A stretch of 19,734 nucleotides of DNA, from contig JAEYZN010000017.1 of assembly GCA_023428025.1 (NCBI GenBank), positions 1-19,734 of the forward strand. The letters are read 5' to 3'. Position numbers and translations under genes: made by a program. The notes beneath the pieces are model-generated. The model saw only the letters and a list, made by a program, of their open reading frames with translations. It did not search any database and was not told where the DNA came from. Below are positions 12,253-19,542 of the stretch, piece after piece (within the stretch, counting starts at the first letter, position 1; every line of letters begins with the position of its first letter). Source of the stretch: Bacillota bacterium. GTDB taxonomy: Bacteria > Bacillota > Clostridia > Christensenellales > SZUA-584.

Positions 12253-14610
12253 CTACCGCCTGCGCCGCTTTTTCACCGCCGGTGCCGCCGCGCCGCCCAG
12301 CAGCTCCTTGGGCATCAGCCCCTGCGCCGCCGCGTTGCCGGCCGCCTCGCGAATCGCCGCCGCATCCGCGCCCTGCGCTGCCAGCGCCTCCAGCGCCTGC
12401 GCGATGCCCTGCGGCATCGTGCCCGCGTTCGCGCCAGCGCGCACACGCGCCATCAACGCCGCCACATCATCTCCCTGCGGTCCGCCCGCCTGCACCGGCT
12501 TCAGTATCGTTCCGTCCTGCGGCATGCCGCCCGGCCGCGCCTTCGGCATCATGCCCGCGCTTCCGCCGAAATCCGCACGCAACTGGGCCACAAAGGCCTT
12601 GTCCGCCTGGCCGCGTACCGCCGCGCTCTCCACCGCCTCCAGCACCGCGCCCGCATCGTGCACCGCTTCCACAGCCTTCAGCGTCTCGGGCGGCACCTTG
12701 CCAAACTGCGCCCCTTCGCGTATCCGCTGCATCAGGGCTTCCAGCCCGCCGCTTTGCGCCATGCCCGGCTGTCCGCCTGTTGTGGGCGCATTGCCTCTTT
12801 GCAGAGGCAGCCTTGGGTCGTCCCCCTGCAGTCTGGACAGCATCGCCGCCATATCTCCCTGCGGTGCTCCCGAATTCATGCCCTGCGGTATTCCACTCGC
12901 CTGCGGCACCGGCGGCCCGCCGCCCTGCAGCTGTTTCAGAACCGCCCCGATATCGCCCTGCGGCTGCATCGGTTTCCCCTGCATGGGCGCACCCGCCGGC
13001 GGCGCTCCCGGCGGCATCGGTCCTCCCTGCAGCGGTACAGCCTGCCCGCCCGGCGGCATGCCCGGCATACCCGGCGGCATCTTTGGCGGCATACCCGGCG
13101 CTCCGGCGGGCGGCGCCTGCTCCACCTCGGCCAGCAGCTCCGCCTTGCGCGGGATGTGCCCGTCGGGGATGCGCTCCAGATACTGCTTCAGCGTCAGCTT
13201 GCCGCCCTTCAAAAGATTGTCCAGCGTCTGCAAAGTCTGCACCTCGCTCCACATGGACGACGGCCCCACGTCCAGCTTCAGCCGCAGCGTGTACGGGTCC
13301 AGCACCTCGTCGGGTATCGGCACGAACACGCGCTTGCCCTCCAGCTCCACGGGTATCTTGCGGCCCGCCTTGTAATACTGCTGGATGAAATCCAGCCACA
13401 CCAGCCCCACATCCTCCACAAAGCTGTAGAACCGCTCCTGCTGCGCCTGCAGCGGCACCAGCGCCGCGTCCCGCGTGGCGATGAACGCCGAGGTATTGTC
13501 CGGGTTGCGGATGTTGCCCAGCGTCACGTCGTTCGCGCCCATCATGCGCATTGTGGTCTCCAGCGTCGCGTTCAGTCCCTGCCACGCGTCGTAGCCCGCG
13601 CCCGGCAGGCTGAGGTACTGTGCCGCGCCGGAGATGTCGCCGTTCACGGCGATCGCGCCCGCCACCTTGTTGGTCCACTCGCGGATGCGCGTGCGGTCGT
13701 ACACCACCTTGGGGAAGCTCAACTGCATCTGCGACAGCTGCGAGAGCGCCAGTATCTTGTTCACGAACACCTGGTTGGGGATCAGCCCCGTCACCTCGGC
13801 CACGCCGTGGCACGAGTTCTTGCGCGTGTCCCAGTTCATCAGCGCGAGGGGATAGCGCTTCAGCCCCGTGTCCTTCAGCGGCTGCACCACTGCGCGGCGC
13901 ACCGCCTTCTCGCACCACACGCGCCCGTCCTTCTTCACCATCTTCAGCAGCACGTTGCACTTGCCCGCTTCAGACAGCTCGACCTTGCCGCGGTCGCCCG
14001 AGGTATACTCGTTGTCCTCGTCCGCCACGATGTCGTCCACATTTTCGCAGCCGTTCCGCTTGGCCTCCTCCTTCACCTTCTCCACCAGCTCGCGGAACGC
14101 GATGATGATGGACGGCTGGCTCTGCACATCCGGGCTGGACGGATTGCCGGGATAATAGCTCACGTTGTCGATCAGCTGCGTCGCGATGTCGCCCGTCGCC
14201 GCCTGCCCCGTCTCAAGGCCCGGGTCCCAGTAGAAATACTGGAGATAGTCGCCCGTGATGGCCGCCTGCTTCAGCCCTTCCTTGGTCAGGTAGTCCATCT
14301 TCAGGCGCTCCCACAGCACGTCGCAGAAGCCGGATATCTGCCGCGCGTAGATGGATATGTCGCCGCCGTCGTCCTCGCCCTCGGCCAGAAACCGCATCAT
14401 GAGCCGCCTGTCCGTCACCGCCGCGATCTTCCACGCCGTCGCGTAGCGGATGAAGTTGATCACCGGCGTCGGCAGCCCTTCGTGCGGAATGCCCGCCCAC
14501 TGGTCCCCCGCGAAGAAGCGCTCGTTCAGGTCCACATTGTGGTACAGCCCGATGCGCGTCTTGTAATCGATGCCGCGCTCATATTCCTGCCAGACCTGCG
14601 TTGTGCTCAT
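12253..14610 (-). CDS. Phage portal protein (P22-like) with long repeat-bearing C-terminal tail
   Basis: The 785-aa product is the likely dodecameric DNA gate of the head. The N-terminus has DLNERFFAGDQW...LPTPVINFIRY, typical of P22-type portals of Clostridia phages, and the core runs to about residue 490 (with GLIPNQVFVNKILALSQLSQ, MMGANDVTLGN, DNTSAFIATRDAALVPLQAQQERFY, the last resembling the long crown/stem helices). Residues 499-552 are Pro/Gly/Met-rich (MPPGMPGMPPGG). After that come short helices of related sequence (DIGAVLKQLQGG at 553, DMAAMLSRLQGD at 586) and two larger repeats (about 623-683 and 715-775), ending in KKRRRR. The ATG overlaps the stop of the 62-aa gene (ATGA), so translation is probably coupled; the own ribosome-binding site is weak. 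The usual upstream neighbour, the terminase, is absent. The last 290 residues are unusual for a portal. Confidence 0.85.
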   Translation of the reverse strand: MSTTQVWQEYERGIDYKTRIGLYHNVDLNERFFAGDQWAGIPHEGLPTPVINFIRYATAWKIAAVTDRRLMMRFLAEGEDDGGDISIYARQISGFCDVLWERLKMDYLTKEGLKQAAITGDYLQYFYWDPGLETGQAATGDIATQLIDNVSYYPGNPSSPDVQSQPSIIIAFRELVEKVKEEAKRNGCENVDDIVADEDNEYTSGDRGKVELSEAGKCNVLLKMVKKDGRVWCEKAVRRAVVQPLKDTGLKRYPLALMNWDTRKNSCHGVAEVTGLIPNQVFVNKILALSQLSQMQLSFPKVVYDRTRIREWTNKVAGAIAVNGDISGAAQYLSLPGAGYDAWQGLNATLETTMRMMGANDVTLGNIRNPDNTSAFIATRDAALVPLQAQQERFYSFVEDVGLVWLDFIQQYYKAGRKIPVELEGKRVFVPIPDEVLDPYTLRLKLDVGPSSMWSEVQTLQTLDNLLKGGKLTLKQYLERIPDGHIPRKAELLAEVEQAPPAGAPGMPPKMPPGMPGMPPGGQAVPLQGGPMPPGAPPAGAPMQGKPMQPQGDIGAVLKQLQGGGPPVPQASGIPQGMNSGAPQGDMAAMLSRLQGDDPRLPLQRGNAPTTGGQPGMAQSGGLEALMQRIREGAQFGKVPPETLKAVEAVHDAGAVLEAVESAAVRGQADKAFVAQLRADFGGSAGMMPKARPGGMPQDGTILKPVQAGGPQGDDVAALMARVRAGANAGTMPQGIAQALEALAAQGADAAAIREAAGNAAAQGLMPKELLGGAAAPAVKKRRRR
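12286..12468 (-). repeat. Portal tail module, repeat 2
   Basis: Encodes portal residues about 715-775, DVAALMARVRAGANAG then MPQGIAQALEALAAQGADAA, EAAGNAAAQGLMPKELLGG. It aligns by eye with the module at 12562-12744 and with residues about 35-96 of the 120-aa protein encoded at 10391-10753. Confidence 0.55.
12562..12744 (-). repeat. Portal tail module, repeat 1
   Basis: Encodes portal residues about 623-683, LEALMQRIREGAQFG then VPPETLKAVEAVHDAGAVLE, ESAAVRGQADKAFVAQLRAD. It shares the order of helices and turn positions with repeat 2 (12286-12468). Identity is moderate, so this is a domain duplication of some age, not a recent DNA repeat. Confidence 0.55.
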
Positions 14611-14795
14611 ACGCGCTCACCATACGGATCATAGTTCATGATCGCCTCATACTTGTGCCTCAGCTCACTGTCCGGCTCGTCTCCCCCGGACACCGGCGTG
14701 TGCTTCCGACCGTCCTTCAAGCCCAGCCGGTAGCACACGATGCCCGCCGCCGCCACAGCCAGCCCCGCCGCCGCGCCGATCAATACCTCCCACAT
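14607..14795 (-). CDS. Small single-span membrane protein (62 aa) before the portal
   Basis: The product starts MWEVLIGAAAGLAVAAAGIV, giving one membrane span at about residues 4-23, followed by a basic turn (YRLGLKDGRKH) and a polar, acidic C-terminus ending in YEAIMNYDPYGERV. The start at 14795 is chosen because AAGGAGG lies 8 nt before this ATG; the longer frame would need a TTG at 14813. Its stop overlaps the portal start by 4 nt (ATGA), so the two are translationally coupled. Small proteins with a C-terminal NYDP-type motif are found near portal genes in related clusters, to my recollection; the function is unknown. It could be an assembly factor that holds the portal at the membrane, which is speculation. 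Confidence 0.65.
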   Translation of the reverse strand: MWEVLIGAAAGLAVAAAGIVCYRLGLKDGRKHTPVSGGDEPDSELRHKYEAIMNYDPYGERV

Positions 14796-14864
14796 CGTTT
14801 CTTCCTCCTTCAAGTTCGTTGTGCGGCTGTTCCCCCGCCGCCTGTTGTTGCCGTGCGCGCATAC

Positions 14865-14885
14865 AAAAAGGAGCGCTTCCGCACC
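14865..14885 (-). terminator. Weak terminator-like hairpin upstream of the 62-aa gene
   Basis: On the minus strand GGTGCG pairs with CGCTCC (one mismatch, 4-nt loop) and is followed by five T residues. It resembles the two stronger terminators placed before other head genes, but the stem is short and imperfect. Confidence 0.35.
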
Positions 14886-15043
14886 CCCGCTTGTCGTTCA
14901 CATCACCGGCTATTGTTATTGTGCCTCAAAAAATCTTTCACGATCTTTCAACTTTTCATTTCCCACCCGAAAAATTAACGCCTGTCATACCCGCTCCTAC
15001 TGCCTTCTGAATGCCTCTCTTCCCGCAATCCCGTACGTATCTC

Positions 15044-15122
15044 GCAGAGAACGGTTTTCCCGCTCGTTCCTCATCCCGCATAATGCACGCACCCTGTAGG
15101 GGCGATCTTGGGTCGCCCGCCC
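15044..15122. repeat. Composite palindromic repeat, copy B
   Basis: Same order of parts as copy A at 10271-10355: GCAGAGAACGGTTTT, a CGTTCCTC arm, the identical CCCGCATAATGC 12-mer, then a GGGGCG hairpin (GGGCGA at 15100-15105 with TCGCCC at 15113-15118). After it a CCGATGCAACAC motif (15137-15148) is seen, which recurs at 19708-19719 after another unit. Confidence 0.7.
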
Positions 15123-15258
15123 AGCCTTATTCTGTCCGATGCAACACCGCCCCCACCACATCCCGTGTACCACCCCGTGCCGTGTAGGGCTCAAGAAGCC
15201 TTCGTCTTTTCGGGGACCCGGATTCCATGCCCGCCCGCCTGTACGAGCCAATTCTATG

Positions 15259-15391
15259 CACACCCCGTAGGGCGTGGATCTCCGTGCCCGCCCGTCTCTG
15301 CGCACGTACCCCGTAGGCGCGGGTCTCCGTGCCCGCCGCCTCTACACACGCACCCCGTAGGGCGCGGCATCCTTGATGCGCCGTCTGTTTC
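15259..15391. repeat. Array of three short palindromic repeats
   Basis: Three successive units start with ACCCCGTAGG and carry a GC-rich palindrome: about 15259-15292 (GTGGATCTCCGTGCCCGCCC), 15302-15340 (GCGGGTCTCCGTGCCCGC) and 15350-15391 (GCGCGGCATCCTTGATGCGC). The second recurs at 19658-19694 and the third at 19543-19580, on the far side of the transporter operon, in the same orientation. Confidence 0.65.
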
Positions 15392-15497
15392 CCACTCCAT
15401 ATGTCATTACTCCCTTGGGCTCCCCCAGAGGGTCTGTCCCCCTTGGGCATGAAGGGGTTTCCGGTGAAGCTGGGTGGGGGCTTGATAATTTTAGGGG

Positions 15498-15526
15498 TTG
15501 ACAAAATCATATAGGAATGATAACTT
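15498..15526 (+). promoter_or_regulatory. Promoter of the siderophore transporter operon
   Basis: A consensus TTGACA (15498-15503) is followed after 17 bp by TAACTT (15521-15526), preceded by TG one base upstream (TGA-TAACTT), an extended -10. The transcript would start near 15533, about 60 nt before the binding-protein ATG at 15592. The location and strand fit the operon. Confidence 0.65.
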
Positions 15527-15538
15527 TTAAAAAAGTTA
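15521..15538. promoter_or_regulatory. Perfect 18-bp inverted repeat over the -10 region, candidate operator
   Basis: TAACTTTT-AA-AAAAGTTA is a perfect palindrome that begins with the -10 hexamer. A second, overlapping inverted repeat GTTAG-6 nt-CTAAC follows at 15535-15550. A dimeric repressor bound here would block RNA polymerase. Given the genes served, an iron-responsive repressor (Fur or DtxR/IdeR type) is a reasonable guess, but the sequence is not a close match to the classic Fur or DtxR boxes. Confidence 0.55.
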
Positions 15539-15591
15539 GAGGCCGCTAACATTAATTTGCACAAGCATAACAGAAAGAGAAATTACATTAA

Positions 15592-16674
15592 ATGAAAATT
15601 AAGATAATCAGCACACTTTTGGCCGTCGCTTTGTCTGCCTTGCTGGCAGCGTGCGCCCCGGCTCCAGTCGAAGAGAACACCAATACGCCCGCTCCCACGG
15701 AGACGGAATCTGTGGCGCCTGTGGAAGCTGAAGAAACGGTTTCCCCTGAAGCGTCCGACGCCGAATACCCCATTACCATCCAGCATGCGTTCGGTGAAAC
15801 GGTTATCGAAAGCAAGCCCGAACGGGTCGTCACCATTTCCTGGGGCAATCAGGATGTGCCTTTGGCCCTGGGCGTGGTCCCCGTGGGCGTATCCGAGGCG
15901 AATTACGGCGTAACGGACGGCAGCGGCTTGCTGCCATGGACAGCCGAAGCGTTTGCCGGTTTGGGCGTAGAAGCCCCGACTCTTTTCAAAGACACCGACG
16001 GCCTGGATTTTGAGGCGATCAGCGACGCCCAGCCCGACGTGATACTGGCGGCATACTCGGGCATCACTCAGGAAGAATACGACCTGCTCAGTGAAATCGC
16101 TCCGGTGGTGGCTTACCCGACGATGGCCTGGCAGACCTACTGGCGCGACCAGATCATCATGGACGCGGCCGGAATGGGCATGAAGGCCGAAGGCGAACAG
16201 CTGGTCGCGGAACTGGAACAGCTGATTGCGGAAAAAACGGCCGCCTATCCGCAGCTGACCGGGAAGAGCGCCGCGTTCTTCTACTTTACACCCTCTGATT
16301 TGGGAACCTTCTACGTCTACCTTCCCACAGACCCGCGCGCCGCGTACCTCACCGACCTGGGCATGACAGTGCCCGGCAGCGTGCTGGAACTGGCAAGCAG
16401 CTCGACCAGCTTCGCTATCGAGATCAGCGCCGAGAATGCGGATATGCTGGAGGACGTGGACATCATCATCGCCTATGGCGACGCGGCTTTGCTGGAGAGC
16501 CTGCAGGCAGATCCTCTGGTGGGCACCATCCCGGCCGTCAAAAGAGGTTCGGTGGCGCTGATCCAGGACAACACGCCGCTGGCCGCGTCAGGCACCCCCA
16601 GCGCCCTGTCCATTCCCGCCACAATTGATGAATACCTGACCATGATCGGTGAGGCAGCTGACAAAGTGGAATGA
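15592..16674 (+). CDS. Iron-siderophore-type ABC transporter substrate-binding lipoprotein
   Basis: The 360-aa product is a membrane-anchored receptor that captures a ferric chelate (or heme or cobalamin) and hands it to the permease. Residues 1-20 are a lipoprotein signal peptide with lipobox LAAC, Cys21 being the lipidated residue. Residues about 22-57 are a Pro/Glu/Thr/Ala-rich linker. The rest is a class III (FepB/FhuD-like) binding fold: ITIQHAFGETVIESKPERVVTISWGNQDVPLALGV region, DFEAISDAQPDVILA, YPTMAWQTYWRDQI, and a final SIPATIDEYLTMIG helix. The ribosome-binding site is weak (GAAAGAG about 12 nt before ATG). It is first in a four-gene operon, behind the promoter and palindrome at 15498-15538, and its stop overlaps the next start. 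The exact ligand cannot be told from sequence. Confidence 0.9.
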   Translation: MKIKIISTLLAVALSALLAACAPAPVEENTNTPAPTETESVAPVEAEETVSPEASDAEYPITIQHAFGETVIESKPERVVTISWGNQDVPLALGVVPVGVSEANYGVTDGSGLLPWTAEAFAGLGVEAPTLFKDTDGLDFEAISDAQPDVILAAYSGITQEEYDLLSEIAPVVAYPTMAWQTYWRDQIIMDAAGMGMKAEGEQLVAELEQLIAEKTAAYPQLTGKSAAFFYFTPSDLGTFYVYLPTDPRAAYLTDLGMTVPGSVLELASSSTSFAIEISAENADMLEDVDIIIAYGDAALLESLQADPLVGTIPAVKRGSVALIQDNTPLAASGTPSALSIPATIDEYLTMIGEAADKVE

Positions 16675-17669
16675 GCAAAAGGAAAACCATGATACTGATA
16701 AGTGCCGGCGTCATCGGCGTTGTGCTGTGCATCCTCGCTTCGCTGGCGCTTGGTTCACGAAATGTCGGGCTGCAGGAGGTCGTACGGGCTTTGTTCCACG
16801 GAGACCGTGACTCCATCGACGCGCTCGTCGTTCATGAACGTATTCCAAGAACCGTATTCGGGATCATCGCCGGGGCTTCCCTTGGAAGCTCCGGCGCCCT
16901 GATGCAGGCCATAACGCGCAACCCGGTCGCGGACCCGGGCATTCTGGGCGTCAATACCGGCGCCGCGCTCTTTGTGGTCAGCGGCATCGCTTTTTTTCAT
17001 CTCAGCACGGCCAGCGACTATATTTGGTTCGCGCTGGCGGGCGCTGCGGTCGCCGCCGTCTTTGTTTACCGAATCGGCTCGATGGGGCATGGCGGCGCGA
17101 CCCCCATCAAGCTTGCCCTGGCAGGCGCCGCGACAAGCGCCGCGCTGTCTTCGCTGGTCAGCGCCGTCATTTTGCCCCGAACCGATGTGATGAACGCCTT
17201 TCGTTTCTGGCAGGTGGGCAGCATCGGCGGGGCCACCTGGGAGGGGATTCTGACGGTGGCGCCGTTTCTTGCGGCCGGTTTGCTGATAGGCTGGCTTTGC
17301 GCGCCTTCGCTCGACGCCCTGGCGCTGGGAGACGATGTGGCCACAGGCCTGGGCGTGAAAACAGGAGCGGTCAGGCTGGCGGGCGCATCGGCGGGCGTGC
17401 TGCTCTGCGGCGCGACAACCGCGCTGGCCGGGCCCATCGGCTTTGTGGGGCTGATGATCCCTCATGCCATGAGGCTGCTCTGCGGGCCGAACATGAGATT
17501 GATCATCCCCATGTCCGCCGTCGGCGGAGCCGTTCTGCTGACTTTTTCAGATATCATCGGACGGCTCATCGGGAATCCGGGCGAGCTGGAGGCGGGCATT
17601 ATCACGGCGTTTTTCGGCGCGCCTATCCTGATACTGATCGCCATGAGAGCCAAGGTGCGTTCGATATGA
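16671..17669 (+). CDS. FecCD-family ABC transporter permease 1
   Basis: The 332-aa product is one half of the membrane channel of the importer. It shows the family pattern: RIPRTVFGIIAGASLGSSGALMQAITRNPVADPGILGVNTGA at about residues 57-98 (described here by its ends), GPIGFVGLMIPHAMRLL at about 254-270, and a C-terminal GELEAGIITAFFGAPILILI. The hydrophobic profile fits about nine or ten spans. The usual proline in the last motif (ELPVG) is replaced (ELEAG), a mild oddity. It overlaps the binding-protein stop by ATGA and the next permease start by ATGA, so all are coupled in one operon. Confidence 0.93.
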   Translation: MSKRKTMILISAGVIGVVLCILASLALGSRNVGLQEVVRALFHGDRDSIDALVVHERIPRTVFGIIAGASLGSSGALMQAITRNPVADPGILGVNTGAALFVVSGIAFFHLSTASDYIWFALAGAAVAAVFVYRIGSMGHGGATPIKLALAGAATSAALSSLVSAVILPRTDVMNAFRFWQVGSIGGATWEGILTVAPFLAAGLLIGWLCAPSLDALALGDDVATGLGVKTGAVRLAGASAGVLLCGATTALAGPIGFVGLMIPHAMRLLCGPNMRLIIPMSAVGGAVLLTFSDIIGRLIGNPGELEAGIITAFFGAPILILIAMRAKVRSI

Positions 17670-18700
17670 AGACACAGGCTCACAACATTGTGCAGGCAGG
17701 CTTCCGGCAAAGAAAAGCCCGTTTCATCACGGTCACCGCCGCTTTGGCGATCATCACGCTCGTTCTCTGCGGAATCATGCTCTATCAGGGCAACAGCATC
17801 TACCCCCCGGATGTGATCGTCCGGGTGCTTTTGGGAGAACAGATAAAAGGCGCTTCTTTTGCCATCGGCACATTGCGGCTGCCGCGAATGCTTTTGGGAC
17901 TGCTGGCCGGAATGGCGTTTGGCATGGCGGGCAACACGTTTCAGACCATGCTCAGGAACCCTCTGGCAAGCCCGGATATCATCGGCGTATCGTCCGGTTC
18001 CAGCGTGGCCGCCGTTTTCTGCATTCTCGTTTTGAATATCAGCGGCGCCCTCGTGTCCGTGCTGGCTGTCACAGCCGGGCTCTCCATCGCTTTGCTGATC
18101 TATATTCTTTCCCGGGGCGGCAGCTTTTCCGGCGGTCGCCTTATTCTGATCGGCATCGGCATTCAGGCCATGCTGAACGCGCTGATCTCGTTTCTGCTGC
18201 TGCGCGCCAACCAGTATGACGTGCCCGCCGCGTTGCGGTGGCTGAGCGGCAGCCTGAACGGCATGCAGATGAAAGACGTTCCCGGTCTGCTTATTATGGT
18301 ATTGGTATGTGGCTGCCTGTTGGTTCTGCTGAGCAGGCATCTGAAAATTCTTGAGCTGGGAGAAGACTATGCCGCCACGCTGGGGCTGCGGACAGACCGC
18401 ACAAGGCTGCTGCTGATTATCAGCGCCGTTTTCCTGGCCGCCTCGGCCACCGCGGTGACCGGTCCTATCGCGTTCGTCGCTTTTCTGGCGGGCCCTATCT
18501 CAGGCCGGTTAACCGGCGCAGGCCATTCGAATATCATCCCCGCGGGCCTGACAGGAGCCGCCATGGTGCTTCTGGCAGACATAATAGGACAGTATGCTTT
18601 TGATATCCGTTTCCCAGTGGGTATTATCACGGGGGTGCTGGGAGCGCCGTATCTTCTTTTCCTGCTGATACGTATGAATCGAACCGGAGGGGCAGCATGA
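17666..18700 (+). CDS. FecCD-family ABC transporter permease 2
   Basis: The 344-aa product is the second permease and pairs with the first as a heterodimer. The frame is open for 640 bp before the true start, overlapping permease 1; the ATG at 17666 (MKTQAHNIVQAGFRQRKARF) is chosen because it makes the ATGA overlap and begins at the family's usual N-terminus. Residues about 71-113 carry the family signature (RLPRMLLGLLAGMAFG, then MLRNPLASPDIIGVSSGSS), then GPIAFVAFLAGPISGRL and a C-terminal RFPVGIITGVLGAPYLLFLL. Near the 3' end GGAGG (18686-18690) serves the ATPase gene. Confidence 0.93.
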   Translation: MKTQAHNIVQAGFRQRKARFITVTAALAIITLVLCGIMLYQGNSIYPPDVIVRVLLGEQIKGASFAIGTLRLPRMLLGLLAGMAFGMAGNTFQTMLRNPLASPDIIGVSSGSSVAAVFCILVLNISGALVSVLAVTAGLSIALLIYILSRGGSFSGGRLILIGIGIQAMLNALISFLLLRANQYDVPAALRWLSGSLNGMQMKDVPGLLIMVLVCGCLLVLLSRHLKILELGEDYAATLGLRTDRTRLLLIISAVFLAASATAVTGPIAFVAFLAGPISGRLTGAGHSNIIPAGLTGAAMVLLADIIGQYAFDIRFPVGIITGVLGAPYLLFLLIRMNRTGGAA

Positions 18701-19497
18701 TGCAGACGCCTTTATTCTCGGCCAGCCAATTAATGGCCGGATACGATAAGAAAATCATTATCAACAATATTGATCTGGTGGTGCCCAGCAACAAGATCAG
18801 CGTGATCATCGGCGCCAACGCCTGCGGCAAATCCACTTTGCTGAAAACGCTTGCCCGGCTGATCAGACCGATGGCGGGCGAGGTCGTGCTTGACGGAAAG
18901 CAGCTGAATGAGATTCCGCCCAAACAGCTGGCACAAACGCTGGGCCTGCTGCCGCAGTCGCCGATCGTCCCCGAAGGCATCACCGTTGCAGACCTGGTTT
19001 CCAGAGGGCGATACCCCTATCAGAGCTTTTTCAAGGGCCTGAGGAAAAAGGATTATGAAGCGGTCGGCGAGGCGCTGGAGATGATGGGAATCACCGGGCT
19101 TGCCAACCGCAGTGTGGATGAGCTGTCGGGAGGCCAGCGCCAGCGGGTCTGGATCGCGATGGTTCTCGCCCAGCAGACGGATATTCTGCTGCTGGATGAA
19201 CCGACCACGTTTCTGGATATCACCTATCAGATCGAGATTCTGGACCTGCTGACGGATCTGAACCGGAAGAGGGGGACCACCATTGTGATGGTGCTTCACG
19301 ACATCAACCTGTCCGCCCGGTACGCTGATTATATATTTGCTGTGCAGAAGGGGTCCTTGATCTCCCAGGGGCCGCCGTCACAGATCATCACCGAAAAACT
19401 GATAAAGGAAATCTTCGGCCTTGACTGCACGGTGATAGACGATCCCGTTTCGGGCTCTCCGTTGATTGTGCCGAAGGGAAGGCATCATTTCATGTAG
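18697..19497 (+). CDS. Iron-siderophore-type ABC transporter ATP-binding protein
   Basis: The 266-aa product is the cytoplasmic ATPase (FepC/FhuC/FecE class) that powers the importer. All nucleotide-binding motifs are present: Walker A GANACGKST (39-47), Q-loop Q87 (LLPQ), signature LSGGQ (143-147), Walker B ILLLDE (163-168), D-loop FLD (172-174) and switch H201 (VLHD). Between Q-loop and signature is the family's VSRGRYPYQSFF segment (101-112). In Walker A the usual P-N-G is A-C (GANACGKST), as in a part of this subfamily. It starts at either of two adjacent ATGs, 6 or 9 nt after GGAGG, and overlaps the permease 2 stop. It ends the operon; a repeat array follows. Confidence 0.94.
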   Translation: MMQTPLFSASQLMAGYDKKIIINNIDLVVPSNKISVIIGANACGKSTLLKTLARLIRPMAGEVVLDGKQLNEIPPKQLAQTLGLLPQSPIVPEGITVADLVSRGRYPYQSFFKGLRKKDYEAVGEALEMMGITGLANRSVDELSGGQRQRVWIAMVLAQQTDILLLDEPTTFLDITYQIEILDLLTDLNRKRGTTIVMVLHDINLSARYADYIFAVQKGSLISQGPPSQIITEKLIKEIFGLDCTVIDDPVSGSPLIVPKGRHHFM

Positions 19498-19542
19498 CTG
19501 TGTATTTCACTGCATTCATCTCTTTCCGTATGGCACATGCCT

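Larger units (their letters stand above)
14796..15591. other. Divergent intergenic region of about 800 bp between phage cluster and transport operon
   Basis: No credible gene is seen. From left to right it contains a weak minus-strand terminator (14865-14885), an AT-rich pocket around 14925-14985 that could hold a minus-strand promoter for the portal operon (no clear -35/-10 pair), composite repeat B (15044-15122), three shorter palindromic units (15259-15391), a CCCCTT-7 nt-AAGGGG hairpin (15439-15457) followed by TTT, and the plus-strand promoter of the transporter operon. A terminase gene would be expected here in a complete phage but is absent. Confidence 0.7.

Noticed and set aside
12190..12260. 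tRNA-Leu-like segment (GACGCGGTCTCAAAACCG)
   Set aside because: It resembles a tRNA-Leu D-loop plus anticodon arm, but no acceptor stem or T-arm (GTTCGA) can be formed and it runs into the portal stop. Not kept as a tRNA or attachment site.
11387..13375. Plus-strand frame of 662 codons opposite the portal gene
   Set aside because: High GC makes long antisense frames common. The translation is Cys/Ser/Pro-rich and matches nothing, while the minus-strand portal is clear.
12658..14634. Plus-strand frame of 658 codons opposite the portal
   Set aside because: Same cause: His/Arg/Leu-rich mirror of a GC-rich gene.
15259..15391. Possible CRISPR array
   Set aside because: Units are palindromic and imperfect, with no constant spacer length and no cas genes nearby.
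15108..15452. Plus-strand frame of 114 codons and overlapping minus-strand frames upstream of the transporter
   Set aside because: They are translations of the palindromic repeat array, with no ribosome-binding site.
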